14,081 nt of DNA from JAWCNN01 sp038848005 (GCA_038848005.1 JAWCNZ010000023.1:1-14081), one strand, 5' to 3'. Shown: positions 6,761 to 13,861, counted from the first letter of the stretch. Notes: generated from the sequence alone by a model not told the origin. Translations and numbers: made by a program.

Positions 6761-7039
6761 ATGGTTAGAAAGAAAAAGGTTGAGGAGTATGAGGAAAGGA
6801 TAAAACAAGCGTTAGCCGTTTTAGCAGCTGTTTCCGAAGATAACACTACGCCAAGGAACATTAGGAGAGCCGCTAAAGATTCTATGGATGCTCTGCAGAC
6901 AACAGAGTACACACCAGCTGTTAGGGCGTCAAACGCCATATCTATTTTAGACGAGATTCTGCAAGACCCAAACATGCCACCATACACAAGAGTAAAATTG
7001 TGGAACGTAATGAGCCTCCTAGAAGCCATAAAAGATTAA
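6761..7039 (+). CDS. UPF0147 family protein
   Basis: This small archaeal protein (92 residues) is all helical. Key phrases are EEYEERIKQALAVLAAVSEDNTTP, then RNIRRAAKDSMDAL, and ILDEILQDPNMPPYTRVKLW, which match the UPF0147 family found widely in archaea. Function is not established; the helical repeat form suggests a protein-protein adaptor. An ATG at 6728 extends the frame by 11 codons, but the ATG at 6761 is preferred. It is preceded by GGTGGTGG at proper spacing, and the earlier ATG would fall upstream of the transcript start predicted from the palindromic TATA. It is monocistronic or first of the run toward the cupin gene, 48 bp away. Confidence 0.88.
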   Translation: MVRKKKVEEYEERIKQALAVLAAVSEDNTTPRNIRRAAKDSMDALQTTEYTPAVRASNAISILDEILQDPNMPPYTRVKLWNVMSLLEAIKD

Positions 7040-7061
7040 TACTCTGTCAGAATTCACTTAA

Positions 7062-7088
7062 CCTCGTTTAATGGCGGGGAAAACGAGG
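7062..7088 (+). promoter_or_regulatory. Hairpin enclosing the ribosome binding site of the cupin gene
   Basis: CCTCGTTT at 7062-7069 and AAACGAGG at 7081-7088 form a perfect 8-bp stem. The 11-base loop carries the purine-rich GGCGGGGA ribosome binding site, and the last stem base is the first base of the GTG start. In RNA this would present the binding site in a loop and pinch the start codon, a plausible translational control. As DNA it could also be an operator. Confidence 0.45.
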
Positions 7089-7426
7089 TGAAAATTTTTC
7101 CTTATCATAGTGTTGAAGCAAAAGAGGAAGTTGGAGCTTCAAAGTTGAAGGTTAGATGGCTAATCACAAAAGATTTGGGTGCTCAACACTTTGCTATGAG
7201 GCTTTTTGAGTTGGAGCCTGGCGGTTTCAGTCCAAGGCACGCTCATGCTTGGGAACATGAAGTTTTCATTTTAGAAGGCGAAGGCGTTGTTTACGGCGGA
7301 GGAGAAATACACAAGTTTAAGCCTGGCGACGTCATTTTTATTCCGCCGAATGAGGAGCATCAATTCAAAAACACTGGCATGGAAACTGTGAAATTTCTTT
7401 GTTTAGTGCCTTATGTGCAAAGGTAG
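7088..7426 (+). CDS. Cupin-domain protein
   Basis: A single small beta-barrel cupin of 112 residues. Motif 1 is visible as GGFSPRHAHAWEHEVFILEGEG (written here across residues 46-67), with the expected pattern of two histidines and a glutamate for metal binding. Motif 2 is PGDVIFIPPNEEHQF with a further histidine. Such proteins bind a divalent metal and may be enzymes, sensors or storage proteins; the specific role cannot be told. The start is GTG at 7088, preceded by GGGG eight bases upstream; the nearby ATG at 7071 is in a frame that stops at once. The FAD dehydrogenase gene follows in the same direction after 68 bp, so the two may be co-transcribed. Confidence 0.88.
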   Translation: MKIFPYHSVEAKEEVGASKLKVRWLITKDLGAQHFAMRLFELEPGGFSPRHAHAWEHEVFILEGEGVVYGGGEIHKFKPGDVIFIPPNEEHQFKNTGMETVKFLCLVPYVQR

Positions 7427-7494
7427 TTTGTTGTTCGCTAAAAATATATGTGAGTTGTTACATCTACTTTTGGGTTTCAAGGGGAGACAAACCG

Positions 7495-8877
7495 TTGAAG
7501 TATGATGTGATAATTGTCGGTGCGGGTCCCGCTGGAATATTCTCGGCTTTGGAGCTTGTGGAAAAAACCAACTTGAACATTTTAATGTTGGATAGGGGTC
7601 CAGATATTAACCAACGCAAATGTCCAGCAAGCCGAGGGTTTGAATGCGTCCATTGTGAACCTTGCTTTCTTTTGTCGGGTTGGGGCGGAGCAGGCGCCTT
7701 CAGCGACGGAAAATTAACATTGTCGGCAGAAGTTGGCGGCTGGCTTAACCAATACATTTCATCTAAAGAAGTTGAGGAACTTGTGGATTATGTGGATGGT
7801 ATTTACTTAAAGTATGGCGCTTCAGAGCAAGTTTATGGAGCAGATATGGAGAAAGTGGAGAAAATCGAGCGGAAAGCCTCACTGGCTGGTTTAAAGCTTA
7901 TTCGTCAAAAAATTCGACACATGGGAACGGAAAGATGCGCTCAAACTCTTAGGAAAATGCGACAAAAATTAAACAGCAAAATTGAATTTAAACCAAAAAA
8001 AGACGTTAAAGGACTCATAGTAAAGAATAATGTCGTTGAAGGTGTTGAAACCGTAAACGGTGAAAGGTTTTTCGGGAAATATGTGATTGTTGCGCCTGGA
8101 CGAAGCGGTGCTGAATGGCTTCAGTCGGAAGCTCAAGCCTTAGGTTTGAAAACGCTTAACAACCCCGTTGATGTTGGAATAAGAGTTGAGGTTTTAGCCT
8201 CAGTCATGGAGGAGTTGACGGACGCCCTTTACGAGCCAAAGCTTATTTATTACTCTAAAAACTTTGACGATCAAGTTCGCACTTTTTGTGTTGCGCCTTA
8301 TGGAGAAGTCATAACGGAATCCTACAATGGCGTTTTAACAGTTAACGGTCAAAGTTATGCTGAGCGGAAAACAGAAAATACAAACTTTGCCATTTTGGTC
8401 AGCACATCATTCACTGAACCCTTCAAAGACCCTATAGCCTACGGAAAATACCTTGCAAGGCTTTCAAACCTTCTAAGCGGAGGCGTAATAATACAACGTC
8501 TGGGCGATTTAGACACGGGAAGAAGGTCCACGCCCGAAAGAATATCACGAAGCATAATCAATCCGACGTTGAAGAATGCCACGCCAGGAGACTTAAGTTT
8601 TGTTTTGCCGTATCGGTATCTCGCCGACATAAAGGAGATGCTTCAAGCTTTAGACAAAATTGCTCCAGGCGTTTATTCTAGGGATACTATCCTCTACGGT
8701 GTTGAAGTGAAGTTTTACTCTTCAAAACTTCAGTTGAACAATTGTTTGGAGACGAAAATTAGGAATCTTTTCACCATTGGGGATGGGGCTGGAGTGACCA
8801 GAGGGTTAGTTCAAGCTTCAGCGTCTGGCATTTTGGTTGCAAGAGAGATCGTACGGCGGGAAAAAGAGAAAGCGTGA
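7495..8877 (+). CDS. FAD-dependent dehydrogenase, COG2509-like
   Basis: The 460-residue protein is a flavoprotein oxidoreductase of uncertain substrate. The N-terminal Rossmann motif is VIIVGAGPAG (residues 5-14) with LDRG as the ribose-binding end of strand 2. A Cys-rich insertion (C43, then C51-x2-C54-x2-C57) is followed by SGWGGAGAFSDGKL, which is typical of COG2509 uncharacterised FAD dehydrogenases. The C-terminal FAD-binding phrase is TIGDGAGVTRGLVQASASG. The start is TTG at 7495, with GGGGAG eight bases upstream and the Rossmann motif beginning at once. The longer frame from 7399 overlaps the cupin and adds a Cys/Tyr-rich segment that fits no family. The next gene begins six bases after its stop, so it is probably co-transcribed with the zinc-ribbon gene. 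Confidence 0.9.
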   Translation: MKYDVIIVGAGPAGIFSALELVEKTNLNILMLDRGPDINQRKCPASRGFECVHCEPCFLLSGWGGAGAFSDGKLTLSAEVGGWLNQYISSKEVEELVDYVDGIYLKYGASEQVYGADMEKVEKIERKASLAGLKLIRQKIRHMGTERCAQTLRKMRQKLNSKIEFKPKKDVKGLIVKNNVVEGVETVNGERFFGKYVIVAPGRSGAEWLQSEAQALGLKTLNNPVDVGIRVEVLASVMEELTDALYEPKLIYYSKNFDDQVRTFCVAPYGEVITESYNGVLTVNGQSYAERKTENTNFAILVSTSFTEPFKDPIAYGKYLARLSNLLSGGVIIQRLGDLDTGRRSTPERISRSIINPTLKNATPGDLSFVLPYRYLADIKEMLQALDKIAPGVYSRDTILYGVEVKFYSSKLQLNNCLETKIRNLFTIGDGAGVTRGLVQASASGILVAREIVRREKEKA

Positions 8878-8883
8878 AAGCGC

Positions 8884-9627
8884 ATGTCTGTTGTTCAGGA
8901 GATTAGGTGTTCAAATTGTAGCGCTCCCATATCTTTTGAACCTGGCGAAATAATAGCGACATGCAAGTACTGTGGTTATACGATTGTTATAGAAACTGGA
9001 AAAGCCTTCACATTTGAGCATTCCATGCTATTGAATAAGTATGACCCGCAAAAAATTGAGGAGCCAGTTAAAAACTGGATGAATTCTGGTTTCCTTAAGC
9101 CTCCAGACCTTGCCCGAAAATCGAAAATAGTGGAGAAAACATTGGTTTACTTGCCTTTTTGGGTCATAAATGCAGATGTGGAAACAGTTTATAGGGGCGT
9201 GTTTGAGCGTATAACGCCTTCAGTTGTTAAAGAGGGACGGATTAAGAAAAGGTATGATTGGCTTGTTTTGGCGAGGAAAGCCACAAATTTTCCAACTAGG
9301 GAATATGACGTGCCGTTGGAAGGTAAAATTCCCTACAATTTTGCGAAGATTGAGGGTTATGCTAAAGCGCTTAACAGCGAAATCGACCGAGACGAAGCCG
9401 TGGAAAAAGCGAAACAAGAAATCGAAGTGCATCATCAATTTTTAGCTCAGCAAGATGTGGACAGAATAATCGAAATAAAAAATGAAATAAAAGTTGACCA
9501 GACGGTTTACTTGCACGCTCCAGTTTGGTTTATAAAGTACGAGTATAAAGGCAGAAGCTACATGTTAATAATGGATGGGGCAACTGGCACAGCCATAAAA
9601 GGCGACATACCCACAACACGTTTTTAG
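8884..9627 (+). CDS. TFIIB-type zinc-ribbon protein, YdjG-like
   Basis: The 247-residue protein begins with a four-cysteine zinc ribbon (C9, C12, C27, C30: CSNC and CKYC). A long alpha/beta body follows. The body has LVYLPFWVINADVETVYRG in the middle. Near the C-terminus it has APVWFIKYEYKGRSY, then an MDGATGTAIKG-like turn. These two W/F-rich phrases are characteristic of the zinc-ribbon proteins often mislabelled as PriA-like and typified by Bacillus YdjG; that match is from memory. No transmembrane helix is clear. The gene starts six bases after the FAD dehydrogenase stop and is followed by membrane, coiled-coil and SPFH genes on the same strand. I infer a role as an adaptor in an SPFH membrane module. 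DNA binding is not excluded. Confidence 0.78.
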   Translation: MSVVQEIRCSNCSAPISFEPGEIIATCKYCGYTIVIETGKAFTFEHSMLLNKYDPQKIEEPVKNWMNSGFLKPPDLARKSKIVEKTLVYLPFWVINADVETVYRGVFERITPSVVKEGRIKKRYDWLVLARKATNFPTREYDVPLEGKIPYNFAKIEGYAKALNSEIDRDEAVEKAKQEIEVHHQFLAQQDVDRIIEIKNEIKVDQTVYLHAPVWFIKYEYKGRSYMLIMDGATGTAIKGDIPTTRF

Positions 9628-9688
9628 TTGTTATTTAACGAAAACTTAAAAGACACAATTGCATAAAATAACACACGTGAGAAATAAA

Positions 9689-10030
9689 ATGAACGTTGAA
9701 CGTAAAATGCCCAGTTACGATGTAGGCGCACTTGCTGTCCTCGTCGTATCCATTGGTTTGGCAGTTATAGTTTACAGCGCAAACCTTCTCTCCTTTGACC
9801 CTTTCAACCTTCCCGCATGGATTCTCGGTCCCCTAAGCGTTTACACAATTATTTTTTCGTTTAAAGCCGGCGGAGAATCCACATATTACCTAGTTTGGGG
9901 CGTCATAATGTTCGCCATCGCCACAGCCTCAGCCTCTTACAAAACGCAGAACCCCCTAATCGTTTTGGGCATACTTTTAATTGTAATTGCTGTTATAGCC
10001 GTAGCTTCACATTTGAGGAGTAAAAAATGA
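9689..10030 (+). CDS. Small integral membrane protein, four predicted helices
   Basis: The 113-residue protein has four hydrophobic stretches at about residues 11-33, 42-59, 65-83 and 89-107, ending with a positively charged tail (HLRSKK) that suggests a cytoplasmic C-terminus. I do not recognise a named family. The start ATG at 9689 follows GTGAG; the TTG at 9659 extends it by ten codons without a ribosome binding site, and the ATG at 9707 is also possible. Its stop overlaps the next gene's start (ATGA), so the coiled-coil protein is translationally coupled to it. In the neighbourhood it occupies the place of the membrane partner (YdjH-like) of an SPFH complex; that role is inference from context. 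Confidence 0.82.
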   Translation: MNVERKMPSYDVGALAVLVVSIGLAVIVYSANLLSFDPFNLPAWILGPLSVYTIIFSFKAGGESTYYLVWGVIMFAIATASASYKTQNPLIVLGILLIVIAVIAVASHLRSKK

Positions 10031-10560
10031 GTTTAAAAGACTATTTAGAAAAAGTGCGGAAAGAAAGGGGTACTCTCGAAAGGATTATGAGTTATATTCC
10101 AGGATATAGGGGATATAAAGAAAAAGAGCTTAGACGAGAAAGCGACCGTCTTGTGCGAATGGAAGTTGTGAACAGGCTTAGGGATGCAAAAGCCATTTTT
10201 AGAAGAAAATTTGCAAATCCATTGTTGGTTCAGAAGCTTTCAAGCGAAGATGCCGCCAGATTCGAAATGTTCACCGCCCGTATCGACCGTGTCACCCAAC
10301 GCATAGACCGAGCGGTAGCAGGCTACGCTGGAATGTTCGACGCAGTTAAAGTCAGAGAAGACAAACTTAATTCAGTAATTGAGCATGACTTGAATTTGAT
10401 AGAAAAGGCTGAATCCGTAAGGGCTAGTGTTGAAAAACTGGTTGATGCAGAACCGGGTGGAGAAGAATGGCGGATAACCATGGACGAGCTTACATCAAAA
10501 GTTGAGGAACTTGACAAGCTTGTGGATAAACGGTCGGAAATCCTTAGAGGATTAACTTGA
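10027..10560 (+). CDS. Charged coiled-coil protein, candidate PspA-like partner
   Basis: The 177-residue protein is almost all charged helix. It begins MSLKDYLEKVRKERG, continues with a distinctive IPGYRGYKEKELRRESDR segment (residues about 24-41), and then long heptad-like helices to the end, with a short break at AEPGGEEW (about 142-149). There are no membrane helices and no cysteines. It is shorter than PspA (about 222 residues) and I do not see a clear PspA sequence signature, so homology is not claimed. Its start overlaps the membrane protein stop by four bases, and the SPFH gene follows after 17 bp. The position suggests a peripheral membrane scaffold recruited by its neighbours. It may instead be a simple structural coiled coil. 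Confidence 0.8.
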   Translation: MSLKDYLEKVRKERGTLERIMSYIPGYRGYKEKELRRESDRLVRMEVVNRLRDAKAIFRRKFANPLLVQKLSSEDAARFEMFTARIDRVTQRIDRAVAGYAGMFDAVKVREDKLNSVIEHDLNLIEKAESVRASVEKLVDAEPGGEEWRITMDELTSKVEELDKLVDKRSEILRGLT

Positions 10561-10577
10561 ATGGAGGTGTAGTTTGA

Positions 10578-11609
10578 GTGCCTAAAGTTATTGAGTGGAC
10601 TGGCGCAAGAGAAAACGATATAGTGTGGAAATACCCAAACGAGGAAATTGCATGGGGAGACAACCTCATCATCCACGAGTATGAGGCTGCTGTTTTTTTC
10701 AGAGATGGGAAAGCCTACGACGTTTTCAGGGCTGGACGTCATGTCCTTTCAACTGCTAATCTTCCATTGTTGACGAAGGTGTTTTCGAAAATTGCTGGGT
10801 TCGACAAAGTTCCATTCAGAGCCACTGTGATTTTTGTTTCGTTAAAACAGTTTCAAGGAAAATTTGGAGCGCAAGGACAAACCAAAGAGCTTGCGCCGCT
10901 TAAGTTCTTCGGAAGTTTCTGGTTTAGGGTTGAAGAGCCGAATCTCTTCGTTAACGAATTGGTCGGCGGACAAGGGACCTTCACAACAGACAGCCTACAA
11001 AACTTTCTTAGAGGCTACTTCAACGAACGGCTAATTGACACATTAAGCCAGTACTCGCTTGTGGATGTTTACGGCAAACTGGACGAAACAAGCCTTCTTG
11101 TAAAAAACGTTCTTTTCGACGCCCTCTCACGCATAGGCTTAGAACTCATCGACGTAAAATTTGAGGGAATAGACACAACCCCAGAATGGAGAGACCGCCT
11201 ATTCTACGTGAGAACAGGCGTCGGCGCAACAGAAGTTCTGCGAATGGAAACCGTGCAGAAATCAAGTGAAAGCCTATCTAAAAGTCCAGGAGCCGCCGTA
11301 GGCGCTGGAGCAGTCATACTCCCACAAGTGTTTCAACCAGCACCAACACAGGCGCCTATGATATTATGTCCGAAATGTGGCTTCCAAAACCCGCAGACAG
11401 CAAAGTTCTGTAACAACTGTGGCACTCCAATGCAAGTAACTGTTGGCACAATCACTTGCCCCAAATGTCAAGCAATAAACCCCGCTGGGACGAAATTCTG
11501 CAGTAACTGTGGAAACCCCTTGCAAGCCATGAGGAAATGTCCAAAATGCGCGGCTGACGTTCCCGCTGGAGCCAAATTCTGTCCCAACTGTGGAGCAAAA
11601 ATGGAATAG
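10578..11609 (+). CDS. SPFH-domain protein with three C-terminal zinc ribbons (YdjI-like, COG4260)
   Basis: The 343-residue protein has an SPFH/virion-core-like domain over residues 1-220 (VIEWTGARENDIVWKYPNEEI, then EAAVFFRDGKAYDVFRAGRH, then SFWFRVEEPNLFV). An A/G/P/S-rich linker follows at about 229-260. Three CxxC...CxxC zinc ribbons follow at C264-C281, C294-C311 and C321-C338. SPFH proteins oligomerise on membranes and organise microdomains; Bacillus YdjI is the closest named relative by layout. There is no N-terminal membrane helix, so membrane attachment probably depends on the partner proteins upstream. The start is GTG at 10578 after a GGAGGT nine bases away. This is the last gene of the four-gene cluster starting at 8884. 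The number of ribbons is higher than in YdjI, which has two by my memory. Confidence 0.9.
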   Translation: MPKVIEWTGARENDIVWKYPNEEIAWGDNLIIHEYEAAVFFRDGKAYDVFRAGRHVLSTANLPLLTKVFSKIAGFDKVPFRATVIFVSLKQFQGKFGAQGQTKELAPLKFFGSFWFRVEEPNLFVNELVGGQGTFTTDSLQNFLRGYFNERLIDTLSQYSLVDVYGKLDETSLLVKNVLFDALSRIGLELIDVKFEGIDTTPEWRDRLFYVRTGVGATEVLRMETVQKSSESLSKSPGAAVGAGAVILPQVFQPAPTQAPMILCPKCGFQNPQTAKFCNNCGTPMQVTVGTITCPKCQAINPAGTKFCSNCGNPLQAMRKCPKCAADVPAGAKFCPNCGAKME

Positions 11610-11641
11610 CATCCGCATTCTCCTATCTTTTCTGTAACATT

Positions 11642-11652
11642 TTTATTTAAAA
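11642..11652 (+). promoter_or_regulatory. Probable TATA element for lysS
   Basis: The AT-only box TTTATTTAAAA lies in the 76-bp gap after the SPFH gene, and a T-rich run just before it may end the upstream transcript. A transcript start about 25 bases downstream falls near 11674, which places the ATG at 11662 upstream of the message and favours the ATG at 11686. Confidence 0.45.
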
Positions 11653-11685
11653 TTTGAGTTTATGCTATGGGCGAGTAAAAAGGGA

Positions 11686-13290
11686 ATGAACGAAAAAATA
11701 ATTGGTCGTGGAACTTGGTACGACAAGATGGCTGCAAAAATAATCGAAAGGGAGCGGAGGCTGGGCAGAAATTTAAACCTTATAAGAACCGAGATGGGAC
11801 TTGGCGCTTCGGGTTTTCCACATATTGGAAGCCTCGGCGACGCTGCACGGTCTTATGCTGTTACTTTGGCTTTGAAAGAGCAGGGTTACAATTCAGAGTT
11901 GATTGCCTTTTGCGATGACAAAGACGGTTTACGCAAGGTTCCCGCTGGACTGCCGAAATCGCTAGAAAAATATTTGGGTTTTCCAGTTTCTAGCATTCCA
12001 GACCCGTTTGGCTGTCACGAAAGCTATGGCAAACACATGAGTTCACTGTTGCTTGAAGCGTTGGATAAATGCCACATAGAATACCGTTACATGTCCGCAA
12101 ATGAAAGCTACAAAAAGGGGTTGTTAACCGAAGAAGTTCGCACATTGCTTTTAAACGCTAAAAAAGTTGGCGAAATCGTCAAGGAAGAAGTGGGGCAAGA
12201 ACGTTACATAGAAGTTTTACCCTACTTTCCAGTGTGCGAAAACTGCGGGCGCATATATACAACCAAAGCCCTAGAGTTTCTTCCCAGCGAAGACAAGGTT
12301 CTCTACGTTTGTGAGGGCATGGAGATTAAGGGCAAGTGGCTTGAAGGTTGCGGTTTCAATGGCGAAGCAAACATTCGAAAAGGCGAAGGCAAACTTTCAT
12401 GGAAAGGCGAATTCGCCGCCAGATGGAAAGCCCTTGAAATAAGATTCGAAGCTTACGGCAAAGACATAGCTGACTCCGTCCGAATAAACGATAGAATATG
12501 CCGTGAAATACTCTGTTGCGAACCTCCCTCACATGCTGTGTATGAGATGTTCTTGGACAAAAGCGGACGGAAAATTTCAAAATCAACTGGAAACGTTTTT
12601 ACGCCTCAAGTTTGGTTCCGTTACGGTTCGCCTCAATCTTTGCTTTTGCTTATGCTGAAAAGGTTTGTTGGAACCCGCACATTAGATGTTACGGACATTC
12701 CCTTCTACATGAACGAACTTGACTATTTAGAGGATGTGTACTTCGGAAAGAAAACGATGAAAGACGAAAAGGAACTAGCCAAACTTCGAGGTTTATACGA
12801 ATACTGCTGGACGCTGAAACCGCCATCAAAACCAAGCGTTCACGTACCCTACAACCTACTAACTTTTTTGGCGAAAATGGCGCCGAAAGGACGTGAAGAA
12901 GAATTCATAACCGAAAAACTTCGAAGTTATGGCTACCTACAAAAAAACCAAACACTCGACGAAAACCTCAAAAAACGGATTGAGTACACCTTCAATTGGA
13001 TAAGAGATTTCGAAGAAATAAAAGAAACCGCCATCAGCTTAACCCCCCAAGAAAAAGAAGCCATAAAAGAATTAATCGAAAAATTAAAAATTGAAAACGA
13101 AGCCGAAAAAATACAAAACACCATATTCACCACAGCCAAAAACCACAACATACAACCAGCAAACCTCTTCAAAACCCTATACACAATACTGCTAGGAACA
13201 CCACAAGGACCAAGACTTGGACCATACATCCTCACAATGGGAAAACAAAACGTAATAAACGCCCTACAAAAAACAATAGAAAAAAATTAA
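11686..13290 (+). CDS. lysS: Lysyl-tRNA synthetase, class I
   Basis: This enzyme charges tRNA-Lys and is the class I form typical of many archaea and some bacteria, unrelated to the class II form. With the start at 11686 (534 residues), the HIGH signature is GFPHIGS (HIGS at 46-49) and KMSKS is KISKS (296-300). IAFCDDKDGLRKVP and DPFGCHESYGKH are class I LysRS hallmarks. Two cysteine pairs (C184/C187 and C209/C222) likely bind zinc. The C-terminal helical part (about 390-534) is the anticodon-binding cage and is very lysine- and asparagine-rich. The ATG at 11662 would add eight residues and is disfavoured by the TATA position. The gene is separate from the SPFH cluster. A tRNA 5' fragment follows 42 bp after its stop. 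Confidence 0.95.
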   Translation: MNEKIIGRGTWYDKMAAKIIERERRLGRNLNLIRTEMGLGASGFPHIGSLGDAARSYAVTLALKEQGYNSELIAFCDDKDGLRKVPAGLPKSLEKYLGFPVSSIPDPFGCHESYGKHMSSLLLEALDKCHIEYRYMSANESYKKGLLTEEVRTLLLNAKKVGEIVKEEVGQERYIEVLPYFPVCENCGRIYTTKALEFLPSEDKVLYVCEGMEIKGKWLEGCGFNGEANIRKGEGKLSWKGEFAARWKALEIRFEAYGKDIADSVRINDRICREILCCEPPSHAVYEMFLDKSGRKISKSTGNVFTPQVWFRYGSPQSLLLLMLKRFVGTRTLDVTDIPFYMNELDYLEDVYFGKKTMKDEKELAKLRGLYEYCWTLKPPSKPSVHVPYNLLTFLAKMAPKGREEEFITEKLRSYGYLQKNQTLDENLKKRIEYTFNWIRDFEEIKETAISLTPQEKEAIKELIEKLKIENEAEKIQNTIFTTAKNHNIQPANLFKTLYTILLGTPQGPRLGPYILTMGKQNVINALQKTIEKN

Positions 13291-13301
13291 ACACATAAAC
13301 C

Positions 13302-13310
13302 CTTTTTACT
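13302..13310 (+). promoter_or_regulatory. Box-A-like element upstream of the tRNA fragment
   Basis: CTTTTTACT is centred about 26 bases before the first base of the tRNA-like sequence at 13332, the expected distance for an archaeal stable-RNA promoter. It departs from the usual TTTATA core, and a pyrimidine-rich terminator tract for lysS would look the same, so the call is weak. Confidence 0.3.
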
Positions 13311-13331
13311 ATCAACAACCCATTTACTCGT

Positions 13332-13369
13332 GGGCCCGTAGTCTAGCATGGATAGGAAAAATCCTATCC
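13332..13369 (+). pseudogene. Solitary 5' part of a tRNA gene, with a hairpin at its break
   Basis: Bases 13332-13356 match a tRNA 5' end: acceptor strand GGGCCCG, then TA, then D stem and loop GTCTAGCATGG and ATAGGA, up to about position 24. After that the sequence diverges. No anticodon stem-loop, no T arm with TTCAAAT-like loop and no proper CGGGCCC partner are found downstream. The break coincides with a perfect 8-bp hairpin (GGATAGGA at 13350-13357, loop AAAA, TCCTATCC at 13362-13369). A CGGGCTT at 13405-13411 could pair with the acceptor strand through two G-U pairs, but nothing tRNA-like lies between. It may be a remnant left by integration or deletion, or the 5' piece of a split tRNA. 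The amino acid identity cannot be told. Confidence 0.55.
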
Positions 13370-13423
13370 GAACTTATATCTATGGTATCACAATTTTTCA
13401 GATGCGGGCTTTCATTTTGGCTG

Positions 13424-13861
13424 TTAGGTTTGAGTTAGTTTGTTTTCGAGGTCTGAATATGTTATTGTTTTTATGAATTTGCTTGCTGTTTTCTTTAGTT
13501 TTTCGTCTTCGGTTACTAGGGTGGCTTCCGCGTTTCTTGCTGTTGCGATGTATGAGGCGTCGTAGAAGGTTATCCCTTCTTTGTGGGCTATTTGGAGTGT
13601 GTTGGAAAAGTCTAGTTTTGTGAATTTTATTGTTTTTATCACGCCTCTTGTGGCTAGGTCTTTTATTGTGGTGGCGGTGTCTATGGCGTCCTCTATGGAT
13701 ATTGATTTCAATAATGTTGAAAGCTTCCAGAGGCTGTTACATGCTTCATATAGCGCTAGGTCAGTAGTGACCAAATCTTCACGAGAAGCCTCAAATAATA
13801 GCTGTTTGCCACGTCTAACGACCAGTGGCAATAGTGCTGAGGCATCAAGTAAATACTTCAA
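13424..13861 (-). CDS. vapC: VapC-type PIN-domain toxin ribonuclease
   Basis: PIN-domain RNases of VapBC systems cut RNA, often tRNA or rRNA, and stop translation when not bound by the antitoxin. The 145-residue protein has the acidic active-site set: D6 (YLLDASAL), E39 with N42 (YEACNSLWK), D101 (TFYDASYIATA) and D119 (LVTEDEKL). Length fits the family. The start is TTG at 13861, overlapping the TGA stop of the antitoxin gene by two bases, which is a normal coupled arrangement. The 3' half is notably A/C-rich on the coding strand. It lies on the strand opposite to lysS and next to a tRNA fragment, which fits an accessory or mobile origin. Its RNA target is unknown. Confidence 0.92.
   Translation of the reverse strand: MKYLLDASALLPLVVRRGKQLLFEASREDLVTTDLALYEACNSLWKLSTLLKSISIEDAIDTATTIKDLATRGVIKTIKFTKLDFSNTLQIAHKEGITFYDASYIATARNAEATLVTEDEKLKKTASKFIKTITYSDLENKLTQT

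Noticed and set aside
7399..7494. Upstream extension of the FAD dehydrogenase into the cupin gene
   Set aside because: The extra 32 residues precede a GGGGAG site and the Rossmann motif, and would overlap the cupin end; the TTG at 7495 is better.
10323..10742. Minus-strand Ser/Thr-rich frame
   Set aside because: It is antisense to the coiled-coil and SPFH genes; Ser-rich content comes from complementing Glu/Lys codons.
13332..13411. A complete intron-containing tRNA
   Set aside because: No anticodon arm or T arm is present in the following 700 bases in this orientation; the weak CGGGCTT match at 13405 has nothing tRNA-like before it.
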